Origin: Pseudovibrio exalbescens
Lineage (GTDB): Bacteria > Pseudomonadota > Alphaproteobacteria > Rhizobiales > Stappiaceae
Reading direction: 5' to 3'
Assembly (NCBI RefSeq): GCF_028737195.1
Contig: NZ_JAQZAJ010000001.1
Coordinates: 744,001-808,000, forward strand
DNA: 64,000 bases
Made by a program: the position numbers and the translations under genes. The notes under the pieces are model-generated. The model saw only the letters and a list, made by a program, of their open reading frames with translations. It did no database searches and was not told the DNA's origin. Below are positions 19,216 through 27,880 of this stretch, one piece after another. Every line of letters begins with the position of its first letter. The stretch's first letter is position 1.

Positions 19216-19262
19216 AAAAGGTCTGGTGTGACATCTGTTCGCATGGTTTCAGACCTTTTTTA
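19216..19262 (+). terminator. intrinsic terminator after the desuccinylase-like gene
   Basis: Ten-bp stem AAAAGGTCTG (19216-19225) with CAGACCTTTT (19250-19259), a 24-nt loop and a T run, 30 bp past the stop codon. Confidence 0.7.
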
Positions 19263-19297
19263 ATTAGCGTAAAAGCTGTAAAACTTGTTCCATCGAT

Positions 19298-19326
19298 TTG
19301 ACAGATATTTCTGCTGTCATCATCAT
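19298..19326 (+). promoter_or_regulatory. candidate promoter and palindromic operator upstream of the GntR gene
   Basis: TTGACA at 19298-19303 and CATCAT 17 nt later could be -35 and -10. The same site contains the inverted repeat TGACAG (19299-19304) and CTGTCA (19314-19319) separated by 9 nt. A palindrome inside a promoter, about 70 bp before a dimeric regulator gene, suggests an autoregulatory operator. This is inference. Confidence 0.4.
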
Positions 19327-19388
19327 TGGAAGCACCTGCCCATCGACAGGTTGCGATCGTGTGTATGCCTTAACAAGAAAGTGGCCCC

Positions 19389-20078
19389 ATGGCGATTGAC
19401 CATATACTGGCAGAACATTCGCGCGAAAGCTTGGCTGACAAAGCCTATCGTCTGATTGAAGAGTTGATCGTCAATCTTGACCTTTCGCCTGGAATGGTTC
19501 TGACAGAGAGTGATCTTTGTGAACGGACCGAGATTGGTCGTACCCCTGTGCGTGAAGCAATCAAGCGCCTTTCCACTGAAGGGCTGATTGTTATTCGTCC
19601 TCGAAAGGGACTGTTTGTTTCTGAAGTTGAACCACATGAGTATGTGCTCATGCTGGAAACACGAAAGCCTCTGGAACAGCTTCTTGTTGCATCAGCCGTA
19701 AAGCGTGCAACACCGGCAGAACGTGAAGCGCTGCATGAGTGCGCCGAAGAAATCCTGAAACAGGCCCGTGCAGAAGACGTCAAAGGCTACCTGCGCGCTG
19801 ACAAGATCTTCGACGAAGTTCTTTGCGCTGTTTCAAGAAACCCCTACACAGCACGCGCCTGCGCCCCGCTGCAGACCATGAGCCGCCGGGCATGGAGCGC
19901 CTTCCGCGGCGCAGAAAAGCTCGAAGACTCTGCCATGCTGCACCGGGATGTTGCTGCTGCGCTTGCAGAGAATGATGCGGAGAAGGCTGAAGCGGCAATT
20001 GCCGAGCTGATGGACCACCTGACACGCTTTGCTGTTGAACAGGCAGAGCAGCATGAACAGATCGCGCTGGCCCGCTAA
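19389..20078 (+). CDS. GntR family transcriptional regulator (FCD/FadR subgroup)
   Basis: A 229-residue regulator. The N-terminal winged helix (residues about 15-80) includes the GntR signature LCERTEIGRTPVREAIKRLSTEGLIVIRPRKG. The C-terminal part is all-helical FCD; candidate metal ligands include Asp138 in RADKIFDEVL, His at HRDV and His at MDHLTR. FCD regulators usually respond to organic acids or sugar acids. The ligand is not evident; the preceding amidohydrolase-like gene is a possible target. It converges with the flagellar unit at 20091. Confidence 0.9.
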   Translation: MAIDHILAEHSRESLADKAYRLIEELIVNLDLSPGMVLTESDLCERTEIGRTPVREAIKRLSTEGLIVIRPRKGLFVSEVEPHEYVLMLETRKPLEQLLVASAVKRATPAEREALHECAEEILKQARAEDVKGYLRADKIFDEVLCAVSRNPYTARACAPLQTMSRRAWSAFRGAEKLEDSAMLHRDVAAALAENDAEKAEAAIAELMDHLTRFAVEQAEQHEQIALAR

Positions 20079-20090
20079 GCCTGCGCGATT

Positions 20091-20405
20091 TTAGATGGGT
20101 TCGAGGCGAGCGGTTCTGCCGCTCGCTCCCATCAAGATGGTGTATTGATGCCCCTGCTCGATAGCTACGCGGCGTCCGCCATATAGCGTTGTTGCACGCA
20201 CCCGCATATCCCCATGAGCTGTAGAGACCGTCCAGATACCGCCGTGCTGTTCGTAGAACCGTATGGGTGCGTAGAGGATTTCAGAGCGCATTGGCGCCTC
20301 AGGCGGGCGCACGATCACGAGAAGATTGGCACGGATGTCGTGCCCCTCCTCATCCTGGTCGATATAGCCGACCGCCCTATGAATTATCTGATAGTCCGCG
20401 CTCAT
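20091..20405 (-). CDS. small unknown protein at the end of the flgE operon
   Basis: A 104-residue, beta-rich protein (YTILMGASGRTARLEPI at the end, ANLLVIVRPPEAP in the middle) with no signal peptide and no family I recognise. The start at 20405 (MSADYQI) overlaps the end of the preceding gene by 29 bp. A longer frame to 20486 reads through that gene out of frame. The overlap ties it to the flagellar unit, so an accessory flagellar role is a guess from position. Confidence 0.5.
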   Translation of the reverse strand: MSADYQIIHRAVGYIDQDEEGHDIRANLLVIVRPPEAPMRSEILYAPIRFYEQHGGIWTVSTAHGDMRVRATTLYGGRRVAIEQGHQYTILMGASGRTARLEPI

Positions 20406-20865
20406 CGTCTGTCGGCTGCTCAACATCTCGTGGAATGTGGAAAGCAAACTCCTGAACAAGAACATCCTGAATGATCCCAACACCAAAGCGTGCGTTCACT
20501 TTGGCTTTGATCTCTTCTGTGATGTCCTTCAGCTCGGTGCGTTGCAGCTGCGCAAAGTGCTTGTCGGCGCGGCTGTAGATCAGGCGAAACGCCTCATCAA
20601 CCACGAAGGCGTGAGGCGGCACCGCAAGCTTATCCAGCGTATCTGCATCAATGGTGAAGACGAACTGGGCGATGATGTAGCCGTAGATTTGACCATCTTC
20701 CAGAACCGGTACGTTGATGGGCTGGGTCTTCTGATAGTCCAGCCCTTCAAGGTGGGCTTCCTTTTGCATCATGGGGTCGTTCTGGGTCTTCCAGAGCGCT
20801 GTGGCATAACCTGCAAACAGTGTAACGCCGCAAATCCAGATACCGGTCAGGAGAACTTTAAACAT
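20377..20865 (-). CDS. membrane-anchored protein with FliL-like architecture
   Basis: A 162-residue protein with a single N-terminal transmembrane segment (VLLTGIWICGVTLFAGYATAL, about residues 4-24) and a periplasmic part. The periplasmic pattern, GYIIAQFVFTIDADTL, then a helix with ELKDITEEIKAKVNARFG, then IIQDVLVQEFAFHI, matches the layout of FliL, the stator-associated ring protein. A regular FliL is also encoded at 40249-40737. It may be a FliL paralogue that tunes stators, or an unrelated protein of the same shape. It overlaps the next gene and starts 6 bp after the FlgN-like gene. Confidence 0.55.
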   Translation of the reverse strand: MFKVLLTGIWICGVTLFAGYATALWKTQNDPMMQKEAHLEGLDYQKTQPINVPVLEDGQIYGYIIAQFVFTIDADTLDKLAVPPHAFVVDEAFRLIYSRADKHFAQLQRTELKDITEEIKAKVNARFGVGIIQDVLVQEFAFHIPRDVEQPTDDERGLSDNS

Positions 20866-20871
20866 GTGTTT

Positions 20872-21312
20872 CTACCACCCACCCGCAGAAGCGTCGTACG
20901 TGCCATCTGAATCCATTTCACGAATGGCGCTGGCCAACTTGCCAGAAAGGTCTTTCACTGAATCAAGCTGCGTAGACAACAACTTGAGGTTCAATGCGAC
21001 ACGTTCCTGAAGGTTTTGAAGACGCTCTACAACAGCGGAAGGAAGATCATCCATGGAAATGCTCTCGCCAGCACGTTCCAGCTCCAGCATGACCTTGCTC
21101 TTGCGAAACGAAGCTTCTTCCATGTTGTAAGGCTTGTGAGTAGAGATCGCGTCAATTTCTTCTTCAATCACCTGCTCGGCGCGCGCTATAATCGCTTCAA
21201 GGCGCGCCAAATCCTGACTGGAGATGTACTGCGGCTCGCCCGTTTGAAGCGGGGCGACCTGCTGATGCTGTTCATTTTCTGCGACCAAACTCGTCTGGGT
21301 CGTTTCAGACAT
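20872..21312 (-). CDS. FlgN-like flagellar chaperone (putative)
   Basis: A 146-residue, helical, acidic protein. Its length, helical hairpin pattern (ARLEAIIARAEQVIEEEIDA, then a long helix from about 88 to 130) and position right after flgJ, in an operon with flgK and flgL, suit FlgN, the export chaperone for the hook-filament junction proteins FlgK and FlgL. No diagnostic motif proves it. The start overlaps the flgJ stop by one base, implying coupling. Confidence 0.5.
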   Translation of the reverse strand: MSETTQTSLVAENEQHQQVAPLQTGEPQYISSQDLARLEAIIARAEQVIEEEIDAISTHKPYNMEEASFRKSKVMLELERAGESISMDDLPSAVVERLQNLQERVALNLKLLSTQLDSVKDLSGKLASAIREMDSDGTYDASAGGW

Positions 21313-21809
21313 TAGGCGTCACCTTTTTGTGTTTCAGTCTGGAGGCTTTCAGGAACCAGCTTCTCAGCAAGGCCAATGCCGCCACTGCGCGCCATCTGGG
21401 TGGCAAGCTGCTCAGCCATCAAGCCCTTCCACATGTGGCCTGCGGTGCCACTGCCAAAGAAGCTTTCCATTTCGCGAGGAAGCATGGACTTGACGAAGGT
21501 TTGCAGAACGGCGGCCTCAAGACGTTCGCCAAGAGATTCCTGCGTACGGTTTGAAATGTTGTGCTGGGCGAAGGAAGTGAGCGTTTCAACAGGTGTGCCG
21601 GAACTGGCCAACCCAACTCCGGAGGCCGCTGGCCCCACCTTTTCGGCGCGGCTCATGGCGCTTGCCCAGTCAGCCTGTTCGCCAGCGATGGGCAGATCGG
21701 CGGAGACTTTCACCGGCTTTGCCAGTGTCTCACGCGCAGAACTTGCTTCGAGCGGATCAGCCTGCTTGAGCACATCAAGAACAAGGTCACCAACCGGAGA
21801 AACAGCCAT
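21312..21809 (-). CDS. flgJ: rod-binding protein FlgJ (N-terminal domain type)
   Basis: A 165-residue protein. Residues about 95-155 (LEAAVLQTFVKSMLPREMESFFGSG...MAEQLATQMARSGGIGLAE) are the conserved FlgJ rod-capping domain. The muramidase domain of enterobacterial FlgJ is absent, as is usual in alphaproteobacteria; a separate transglycosylase at 30692-31270 may supply it. The start at 21809 (MAVSPVGDLVL) is chosen over 21824. Confidence 0.8.
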   Translation of the reverse strand: MAVSPVGDLVLDVLKQADPLEASSARETLAKPVKVSADLPIAGEQADWASAMSRAEKVGPAASGVGLASSGTPVETLTSFAQHNISNRTQESLGERLEAAVLQTFVKSMLPREMESFFGSGTAGHMWKGLMAEQLATQMARSGGIGLAEKLVPESLQTETQKGDA

Positions 21810-21839
21810 ACCCAAACACCTCAAATCCCAAGAGCACGA

Positions 21840-21858
21840 TTAGTGTGGCAAACACTAA
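21840..21858. repeat. perfect short inverted repeat between flgJ and fliJ-like genes
   Basis: TTAGTGT (21840-21846) and ACACTAA (21852-21858) separated by 5 nt, in the 59-bp gap. It could be an mRNA hairpin or a protein site. No T run follows, so it is unlikely to be a terminator. Confidence 0.5.
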
Positions 21859-21868
21859 CCATCGAGGC

Positions 21869-22273
21869 TTATCCCGACCTGACCAGATTTTTGAGCACTT
21901 GAAGCTCACCGATCTCGGTCAGTGTCTTCTTTTCCTCGTTGCGGTCATGCTTTTGCTTGGCCACGTCACGCTGTTTTTGAGCCATGTTGGTCTTGCGCTT
22001 CTCACCAATCAGCTTGTCCGTAAGGGACTTGACCAGAGCTTCTTTGCGGAACTTTTCCTGCGCGGCGGTTTTGAGCTTGCGGTCGATCGACTTGTTTACG
22101 ACTTCACCTAGAGCCCCCTCTTGCGAGCCCCAATATCCTGTCAGTTCAGCACTTTTCTCTTCAAGCTGCGTGATTTCGCTGTTGGCCACGGCAATCTCAT
22201 AGCGCAGAGCATCTTCCTGCTGGCGCTGTACTTTCACGATGCGCTGCATGCGCAAAAACCGTTTCTTGTCCAT
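21869..22273 (-). CDS. FliJ-like coiled-coil protein (putative)
   Basis: A 134-residue, highly charged coiled-coil protein (MDKKRFLRMQRIVKVQRQQE at the start; long helices up to about residue 115). FliJ, the stalk-like partner of the FliI ATPase and FlhA, has this size and shape, and the gene directly follows fliR. No other fliJ candidate appears in the window. The assignment rests on size, composition and context. Confidence 0.55.
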   Translation of the reverse strand: MDKKRFLRMQRIVKVQRQQEDALRYEIAVANSEITQLEEKSAELTGYWGSQEGALGEVVNKSIDRKLKTAAQEKFRKEALVKSLTDKLIGEKRKTNMAQKQRDVAKQKHDRNEEKKTLTEIGELQVLKNLVRSG

Positions 22274-22276
22274 GCC

Positions 22277-23032
22277 CTACTCCAACATCAACCATGTTCC
22301 CAATCCGTTGAAGAACAGGGAAATCATCTCTGAAATCGTGAGATACAAAACGAACACACCTCCGATCACGATCAGCGGCAGACCGACGAAGTACACCGGC
22401 ATCTGTGGCATCAAGCGGTTGGTCAAGCCAAGTGCGAGGTTGATGATGATGCCGAAGACAAAGAATGGTGCCGTAATGCGCAGCGCCAGAAGCGCGCCAC
22501 GTGTCAGACGATCTGCCAGCTGCATCGTGGCCGCATCCGGCATGAAAAGGCCCTGCACCGGGACGGCTGCGTAGGACTCGGCCAACGCCAGGAAAACATC
22601 TAGATGAGCCCCGGAAATGAACAGCATGGCGGTGGCTGACAGCGTAACGATACCCGCAAGCGGCGGAATCTGTTCGTTATCTTCCGGGAGAGCTGCAGGC
22701 ATGCTGAAGCTGGAGGCATTGGCCGCAGCGCCCATCAACATCTGCAGCATTGCGAAGAAGGCGCGGCCAAAAATGCCGATGACAATTCCGATCATCAACT
22801 CGGACAGGATGATCAGATAGAGAAACGAGGTACTGGCATTTGAGACCACAGGCAGCACGTTGGCCATCATGAGCGGTGCGACCGCCAGACTTGCCGACAG
22901 GGCAATGAAAAGACGCACCTGCATGGATACCCGTGGGGAGGCATATCCGGGCATCACCATGAGACACCCGCCTACCCTGCAAAAAATAACGAAAGCCGAG
23001 AGGAGAAGATCAGGCATCTCCGTCAGATTCAC
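22277..23032 (-). CDS. fliR: flagellar export gate protein FliR
   Basis: Inner-membrane component of the export gate, 251 residues with about six hydrophobic segments. [25 protein letters not shown] near residue 17 and [18 protein letters not shown] near 87 are the well-conserved FliR stretches; the segment ending [27 protein letters not shown] is also typical. The start overlaps the flhA stop by 4 bp (ATGA). Confidence 0.94.
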   Translation of the reverse strand: MNLTEMPDLLLSAFVIFCRVGGCLMVMPGYASPRVSMQVRLFIALSASLAVAPLMMANVLPVVSNASTSFLYLIILSELMIGIVIGIFGRAFFAMLQMLMGAAANASSFSMPAALPEDNEQIPPLAGIVTLSATAMLFISGAHLDVFLALAESYAAVPVQGLFMPDAATMQLADRLTRGALLALRITAPFFVFGIIINLALGLTNRLMPQMPVYFVGLPLIVIGGVFVLYLTISEMISLFFNGLGTWLMLE

Positions 23033-25104
23033 GATACGGTCCCCAAGGTCTCCACTTCAATGCCACGCGCCACTTCCATATGCGACAGGATCGGCAATGC
23101 CGGGAACATGCGTTCTGTAATCATGCGCACGTATTGACGCGCTTCAGGCGACACAACAATTGCAAATCGGTGGCCTTGAGCAATTCTCTGACGGATCGCC
23201 TCGGAGACCTCCTTGGCAAAGTCCTCCACCTGCTTGGGCTCCATGTCGAACTCGATGGCCTCACCGCTGGCATCGCGGCGCAGCGCCTGATGGAAAGCAA
23301 GGTCCCAGCGATTGCCAAGGCGAAGCACCTTCAGATGCCCATCGTCGGCAATATCACCGCAGATCTGGGTCGCCATGCGCACACGTACGTGATCAGCAAT
23401 CTGTTCAGGACGGCGGGCATGCGGCGCAATTTCCGCAATCGCTTCAAGAATGAGCGACAGATTTCGGATCGAGATGCGCTCCGCGAGCAGCAGCTTCAAG
23501 ACGGCCTGTAGACCTGAATAGCTCACGTGCTGCGGAACGATATCGTCTACCAACCGTTTGTAGGCGGGGTCGAGACGGTCGATGAGTGCGCGCATATCCT
23601 TGTAGGACAGAAGCTGAGACAGGTTGTTTCGGATGACCTCTGACAGGTGTGTCAGAACCACGGAGAGGTTGTCGACCGTTGTGTAACCGGACCGCTTCAC
23701 CTCGTGCTCGAACGCTTTTGGTACCCACATGGCGCGCATCCCGAACGCGGGCTCGCGTGTTTCCGTGCCCGGCAGAGCAGGAAGGTCCCGATCTCCACCG
23801 ATGACAAGAAGCTCACCCACCTTGATGTCCTGAGCCGCGACCATGGTTCCATGAATGCGGAACTCATAGCTCTTCGGCTCCAGATCAATGTTGTCAGTGA
23901 GCTTGATCTCGGGCACCACGAAACCGTACTGCTCGGCAAATTTCTTGCGCATTTTGTTGATGCGGGACCCGATCTCTGGCTTTGCGGCCAGAAGACGCGC
24001 GGTGAGCTGCTTGCCGAGGCGTACTTCGATTTCCGCCAGCTCCAAGCTATCCTTTACAGATTCCCGCTTGGCAGCCGCCTCGCGCTGAGCCACGGCCTGC
24101 TGTGCGGCAAGGACCTTTTGTCTTTCCGCCTCAAGCTTTCTTGGAATGCTGTAAGCGGCAAAGGCCAGAACACCAGCCAGGAAGGTGAACGGGAGGAACG
24201 GAAGCCCCGGCAACAGACCCATAAGCAGCATGAGCATGGCTGCCACGCCAAGTGCACGTGGATAGCCACCAAGCTGGCCCATGACCGCCTGCTCGGCAGA
24301 GCCTTTGGTCCCGCCCTTGGACACAAGGAGACCAGCTGCAAGAGACACAATCAGAGCCGGAATCTGAGAGACCAGACCGTCGCCCACAGAGAGCTTGGTG
24401 AAGACGTCAGCGGCTTCGGCCAATTCCATGTTGTAGCGGGTCACACCAATGATGATCCCGCCAAGGATGTTCACCGCCGTGATGATAAGGCCTGCGACCG
24501 CATCGCCGCGCACGAACTTGGATGCACCGTCCATGGCGCCAAAGAACGAGCTTTCTTCTTCAAGCTCGTGGCGGCGGCGCTGTGCTTCCTTGTCATCGAT
24601 CATGCCTGCGGACAGGTCCGCATCAATGGCCATCTGCTTGCCGGGGATCGCATCCAACGTAAAGCGGGCTCCGACTTCCGCGATACGGGTCGCACCCTTG
24701 GTGATAACGAGGAAATTGATGGTTACCAAAATTGCGAAGACAATCAGACCGATGACGAAGTCACCGCTCATCACGAATTTCGAGAAGCCGTGAATCACAT
24801 AGCCTGCCGCAAGTGGCCCTTCATGGCCCTCGGCCAAGATGACGCGGGTTGTCGCAATGTTCAGCGCCAACCGCAGCATCGTGGCAATCAGAAGAATTGT
24901 CGGAAACGAAGAAAACTCAAGCGGCCGCTGAATCCAAAGCGCCACCATCAGAATAAGTACCGAGAATGCAACGGAAATTGCGAGCCCCATGTCAATCATG
25001 AAGGTTGGCATGGGAAGGAACAGAACAGACAGGATGAAGATTATGCCGACCGCAAACCCAAGGTCACGGCGGCTGGATCCTGCTGCTTGCACTGCGTCGC
25101 TCAT
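23029..25104 (-). CDS. flhA: flagellar export protein FlhA
   Basis: Large export-gate protein, 691 residues. The N-terminal half has eight hydrophobic segments and the FHIPEP-type conserved loop ([23 protein letters not shown] near 146-168). The cytoplasmic C-terminal domain binds export chaperones and late substrates. It starts MSDAVQAAG; 111 bp separates it from fliQ and it is coupled to fliR. Confidence 0.96.
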   Translation of the reverse strand: MSDAVQAAGSSRRDLGFAVGIIFILSVLFLPMPTFMIDMGLAISVAFSVLILMVALWIQRPLEFSSFPTILLIATMLRLALNIATTRVILAEGHEGPLAAGYVIHGFSKFVMSGDFVIGLIVFAILVTINFLVITKGATRIAEVGARFTLDAIPGKQMAIDADLSAGMIDDKEAQRRRHELEEESSFFGAMDGASKFVRGDAVAGLIITAVNILGGIIIGVTRYNMELAEAADVFTKLSVGDGLVSQIPALIVSLAAGLLVSKGGTKGSAEQAVMGQLGGYPRALGVAAMLMLLMGLLPGLPFLPFTFLAGVLAFAAYSIPRKLEAERQKVLAAQQAVAQREAAAKRESVKDSLELAEIEVRLGKQLTARLLAAKPEIGSRINKMRKKFAEQYGFVVPEIKLTDNIDLEPKSYEFRIHGTMVAAQDIKVGELLVIGGDRDLPALPGTETREPAFGMRAMWVPKAFEHEVKRSGYTTVDNLSVVLTHLSEVIRNNLSQLLSYKDMRALIDRLDPAYKRLVDDIVPQHVSYSGLQAVLKLLLAERISIRNLSLILEAIAEIAPHARRPEQIADHVRVRMATQICGDIADDGHLKVLRLGNRWDLAFHQALRRDASGEAIEFDMEPKQVEDFAKEVSEAIRQRIAQGHRFAIVVSPEARQYVRMITERMFPALPILSHMEVARGIEVETLGTVS

Positions 25105-25215
25105 TATTTATTTCACCCGAAATCGACAAGGACTGGTCCAACGTAATCTGGACCATGCCGAGCGAAACTTGTGCGAGCGTGGAAGCACGACGGATTGTCT
25201 TGGAGAACCTTCGGC

Positions 25216-25482
25216 TTAGAAGCCGTTTTCGATGCGTCCGTAGAGCATTTCTGTCAACGCAAAGATCTGCGCCCCAATGAAGGGACCAGTGACGGCGACC
25301 ATGATCAAAATCGCAACAATCTTGGGAATGAACGTCAGGGTCATTTCCTGAATCTGCGTCAATGCCTGAAACAACGCGATTACAAGACCGACAGCCATGG
25401 CAACGCCCACGGCCGGACCGGTGGCAACCAGCACAGTCCAGACCGCGTTGCGCATTATATCGAGAGCGTCAGCTTCGTTCAT
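25216..25482 (-). CDS. fliQ: flagellar export gate protein FliQ
   Basis: Small export-gate protein, 88 residues with two transmembrane helices. GPAVGVAMAVGLVIALFQALTQIQEMTLTFIPK spans the first helix and the conserved QALTQIQEMTL loop. Length is typical. Confidence 0.95.
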   Translation of the reverse strand: MNEADALDIMRNAVWTVLVATGPAVGVAMAVGLVIALFQALTQIQEMTLTFIPKIVAILIMVAVTGPFIGAQIFALTEMLYGRIENGF

Positions 25483-25540
25483 TCCACTGCCTTATGGAGC
25501 CCCGAGGATCAAGCATGTATTGTAGGAGGGCCATCCGGCC

Positions 25541-25972
25541 CTAGCTTTCCGTTGGTTTGGAGATGGTTACACCAGGCTGAACCAAAACGGCCGTTCCACC
25601 TTCCAGAATGGCCACGTTCCCCTCAGAGGTCACCTGAACAGATTCAACAATGCCTGAGACCTTGCCATCGTTTGTTGTCACTGTCATGCCGATGAGGCCT
25701 GAAGCCTGATCAATGGAGCTCTGCTTCAGCATGGACTCCAAGTTCTGGTTCATCAATGTGGACTGCTCCACGGCAGAGAACTGTGCCATTTGGCCCATGT
25801 ACTCGGCGGTGTCCATTGGCTCGGTTGGATCCTGGTTCTTCAAGGATTCCATGAAGAGCTTCAGGAAGGCCTGATAGTCCAGATAGGCATCTTCCCGGTC
25901 CGTCTGTGCTGTCGTTTGTGCCGTCGCTTGAGCGGCTTGGCTCTGAGTACCGGTAACGCTTGAAACGGTCAT
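25541..25972 (-). CDS. flgD: hook-capping protein FlgD
   Basis: Scaffold for hook assembly, exported and later discarded. The 143 residues contain the FlgD N-terminal signature YQAFLKLFMESLKNQDPTEPMD and MAQFSAVEQSTLMNQNLE. A following small beta region (IGMTVTTNDGKVSGIVESV) is present, but the full C-terminal Tudor/Fn3 part of the E. coli protein (231 aa) is missing, as in other rhizobial FlgD. Confidence 0.92.
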   Translation of the reverse strand: MTVSSVTGTQSQAAQATAQTTAQTDREDAYLDYQAFLKLFMESLKNQDPTEPMDTAEYMGQMAQFSAVEQSTLMNQNLESMLKQSSIDQASGLIGMTVTTNDGKVSGIVESVQVTSEGNVAILEGGTAVLVQPGVTISKPTES

Positions 25973-25986
25973 CTACTTGCTCCTGA

Positions 25987-26421
25987 TCAAGCAGCGCGGC
26001 TGCTTACTTGCTCAATGGACGGCATCTCTGGCGTCACATCGGACTTGGAAAGCACTTCCGCTTCAACAGGGAAGAGCTTTCGAAGGGTTTTCAAGGCATC
26101 AAAATAACGACGCCGCTGAACGAGGTCCTCGATCTTGTCCAAGCCCTCATGAATGTCCAGATTGGCCACCGCCACACGCAGCGCCGAGAGCATCTCCTCG
26201 AACAGGTTGATCACCTGCCCCTCACTTGAGGGGTCAATCAGCGCATTTTGAACGACGAAATACATCTGGCGTAGTGGCGTGGTGGTGTCTTCCGGCTGCA
26301 ATACGTGATTTTCAAGAAGGAACGTAGCGTCGTTCAACAGGTTGATTGTGGTCTTCTGGTCAAAACTCAATACAGCGCCGTTGATGAAGACTTTTTCACC
26401 AGCCCGAAGATGAATGCGCAT
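25987..26421 (-). CDS. flbT: flagellin translation regulator FlbT
   Basis: FlbT of alphaproteobacteria binds the flagellin mRNA leader and controls its translation and stability. The 144 residues begin MRIHLRAGEKVFINGAVLSF and contain QMYFVVQNALIDP, both typical. It lies between flgD and flaF in the standard order. Confidence 0.93.
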   Translation of the reverse strand: MRIHLRAGEKVFINGAVLSFDQKTTINLLNDATFLLENHVLQPEDTTTPLRQMYFVVQNALIDPSSEGQVINLFEEMLSALRVAVANLDIHEGLDKIEDLVQRRRYFDALKTLRKLFPVEAEVLSKSDVTPEMPSIEQVSSRAA

Positions 26422-26434
26422 GTAGCCCCTCCCC

Positions 26435-26782
26435 TTAGTTCAAGCCGTCACGAATTGTTTCGTTGATCTGAATGAGCGAAGCGAAGTCTTCGCTCTCGCC
26501 TGCGCGGATCTTGTCGGCCTGCTTGATGCAGAAAATGCCAATCGAGATCAGCTCCGCGCGCAGATCCGTAGGCAGTGCATTATCGTCGCTGCCCAAGTCG
26601 TCAATCAGAAAGGACCAGAGCTGACGGATTGTGGTGAGAGCCTTGTAGGACTCATCAGAAGTAGGCCCATTATCGCGCGCTTCTTCCAACTGCTTGATGG
26701 CAAGAGTGAAGACTTCGCGCTCCTGGGAGCGCTTGTCGACCGCCGAGTCCTCTAAGGTTTCCGCGTAGGACATCTGGTACAT
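26435..26782 (-). CDS. flaF: flagellin regulator FlaF
   Basis: Acts with FlbT and is needed for flagellin synthesis or secretion. The 115 residues (RSQEREVFTLAIKQLEEA near 18; LWSFLIDDLGSDDNALP near 57) match FlaF. The ATG at 26782 has TAGGTG upstream; an ATG three codons later is possible. No flagellin gene lies nearby. Confidence 0.9.
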   Translation of the reverse strand: MYQMSYAETLEDSAVDKRSQEREVFTLAIKQLEEARDNGPTSDESYKALTTIRQLWSFLIDDLGSDDNALPTDLRAELISIGIFCIKQADKIRAGESEDFASLIQINETIRDGLN

Positions 26783-26816
26783 GACAACACCTATTCTATC
26801 TTTTTAATTCAACCGC

Positions 26817-27878
26817 TTAGCGGAGAAAGTTCAACAGGCTCAGATTATTGAGCCGCGCAGTGATCGCGTAGTTTGTCTCGAGCTGGTCCTGGGTATCCCG
26901 CAGGCGAACTGCGACCTCATTCGGATCAACATTCTCGATGTCGTTGATGCGAATGTTGAGCGTCGTCATACGCGTCTCCAAGCTCTTCTCAGCGAGCTCA
27001 AGACGCTGCTGTCTCGCGCCGATCTTGGTCTGGATGAAGTTTACTCCGTCAATACCTGTGGTAATGGCTGCTACGGAGTTCTCGATAACAACAGCTTCGA
27101 CCTCTGGCGATAGATCTGCGGTACCAATGAGACCCACCATCGCATATGCCTTTGCCAGTTCCTTGAAGGCCTGATCGTTGGCTGAGAGCGTCGTCTCAAT
27201 ATCTACGCCGGTCTCTATGTTTGCGCTCATCACGCCATCTGTCGCGCCGGACCAGTTTGCTGTCCAGTTTGCCGCAGAAAACTCGTTGGTGGCACTCGCC
27301 TCATCATTGAAAACATCATCCAGAAAGATCTGCATGTCTGCTTCAGTGATATTGGAGGTCTGCGCACCATCGGTGATTGGGAAACCAAAGTGAGTATTGA
27401 AGGCAGCTTCAATTGACGCCTTTGCTGCATCCTCGAACTCTTGCATCGGTCCGGAGCTGACATTCTCGCCACCAAACAAGTAAACGCCGCCAGCACTGGA
27501 GTTCATAACGGAGGTCAGCGAACTCATTTCTGTATTTGCCAGTTGCGAGAGGGTGATGATTGCCCCTCCGGTATCGCGCACACCGATCATTTGGGAACGG
27601 AATGCTTCGGCATTGTTGCGGATGGTGTCCACTGCTTGATAGGAAACATCAAGCTTCATCTCCGTCTGACTGTTGGACAGATCGAGACGCTCAGCGTAGT
27701 AAAAATCGTTCTTCAGCGATGCGGCTGTACCTGCCTGCGCGCCAACAGAAAGAGCCATGTCGGCATGCTTTCCTGTTGCGTTTTCAATATTCAGGCGGTT
27801 GAGATCGTTGTTCTCATCCTGGATGTACTTGATCATCCGGGAAGACATGGTCAGGCTTGAAACGTTGTAGAGAGTCAT
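26817..27878 (-). CDS. flgL: hook-filament junction protein FlgL
   Basis: A 353-residue flagellin-like junction protein. The N-terminal helix (VSSLTMSSRMIKYIQDENNDLNRLN) and C-terminal helix (LRDTQDQLETNYAITARLNNLSLLNFLR) form the conserved D0/D1 pair. It follows flgK by 2 bp, so the two are coupled. Confidence 0.9.
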   Translation of the reverse strand: MTLYNVSSLTMSSRMIKYIQDENNDLNRLNIENATGKHADMALSVGAQAGTAASLKNDFYYAERLDLSNSQTEMKLDVSYQAVDTIRNNAEAFRSQMIGVRDTGGAIITLSQLANTEMSSLTSVMNSSAGGVYLFGGENVSSGPMQEFEDAAKASIEAAFNTHFGFPITDGAQTSNITEADMQIFLDDVFNDEASATNEFSAANWTANWSGATDGVMSANIETGVDIETTLSANDQAFKELAKAYAMVGLIGTADLSPEVEAVVIENSVAAITTGIDGVNFIQTKIGARQQRLELAEKSLETRMTTLNIRINDIENVDPNEVAVRLRDTQDQLETNYAITARLNNLSLLNFLR

Positions 27879-27880
27879 TG

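Noticed and set aside
23647-25146. Plus-strand frame of 499 codons opposite flhA
   Set aside because: His- and Arg-rich composition with no motif; a shadow of the flhA coding strand.
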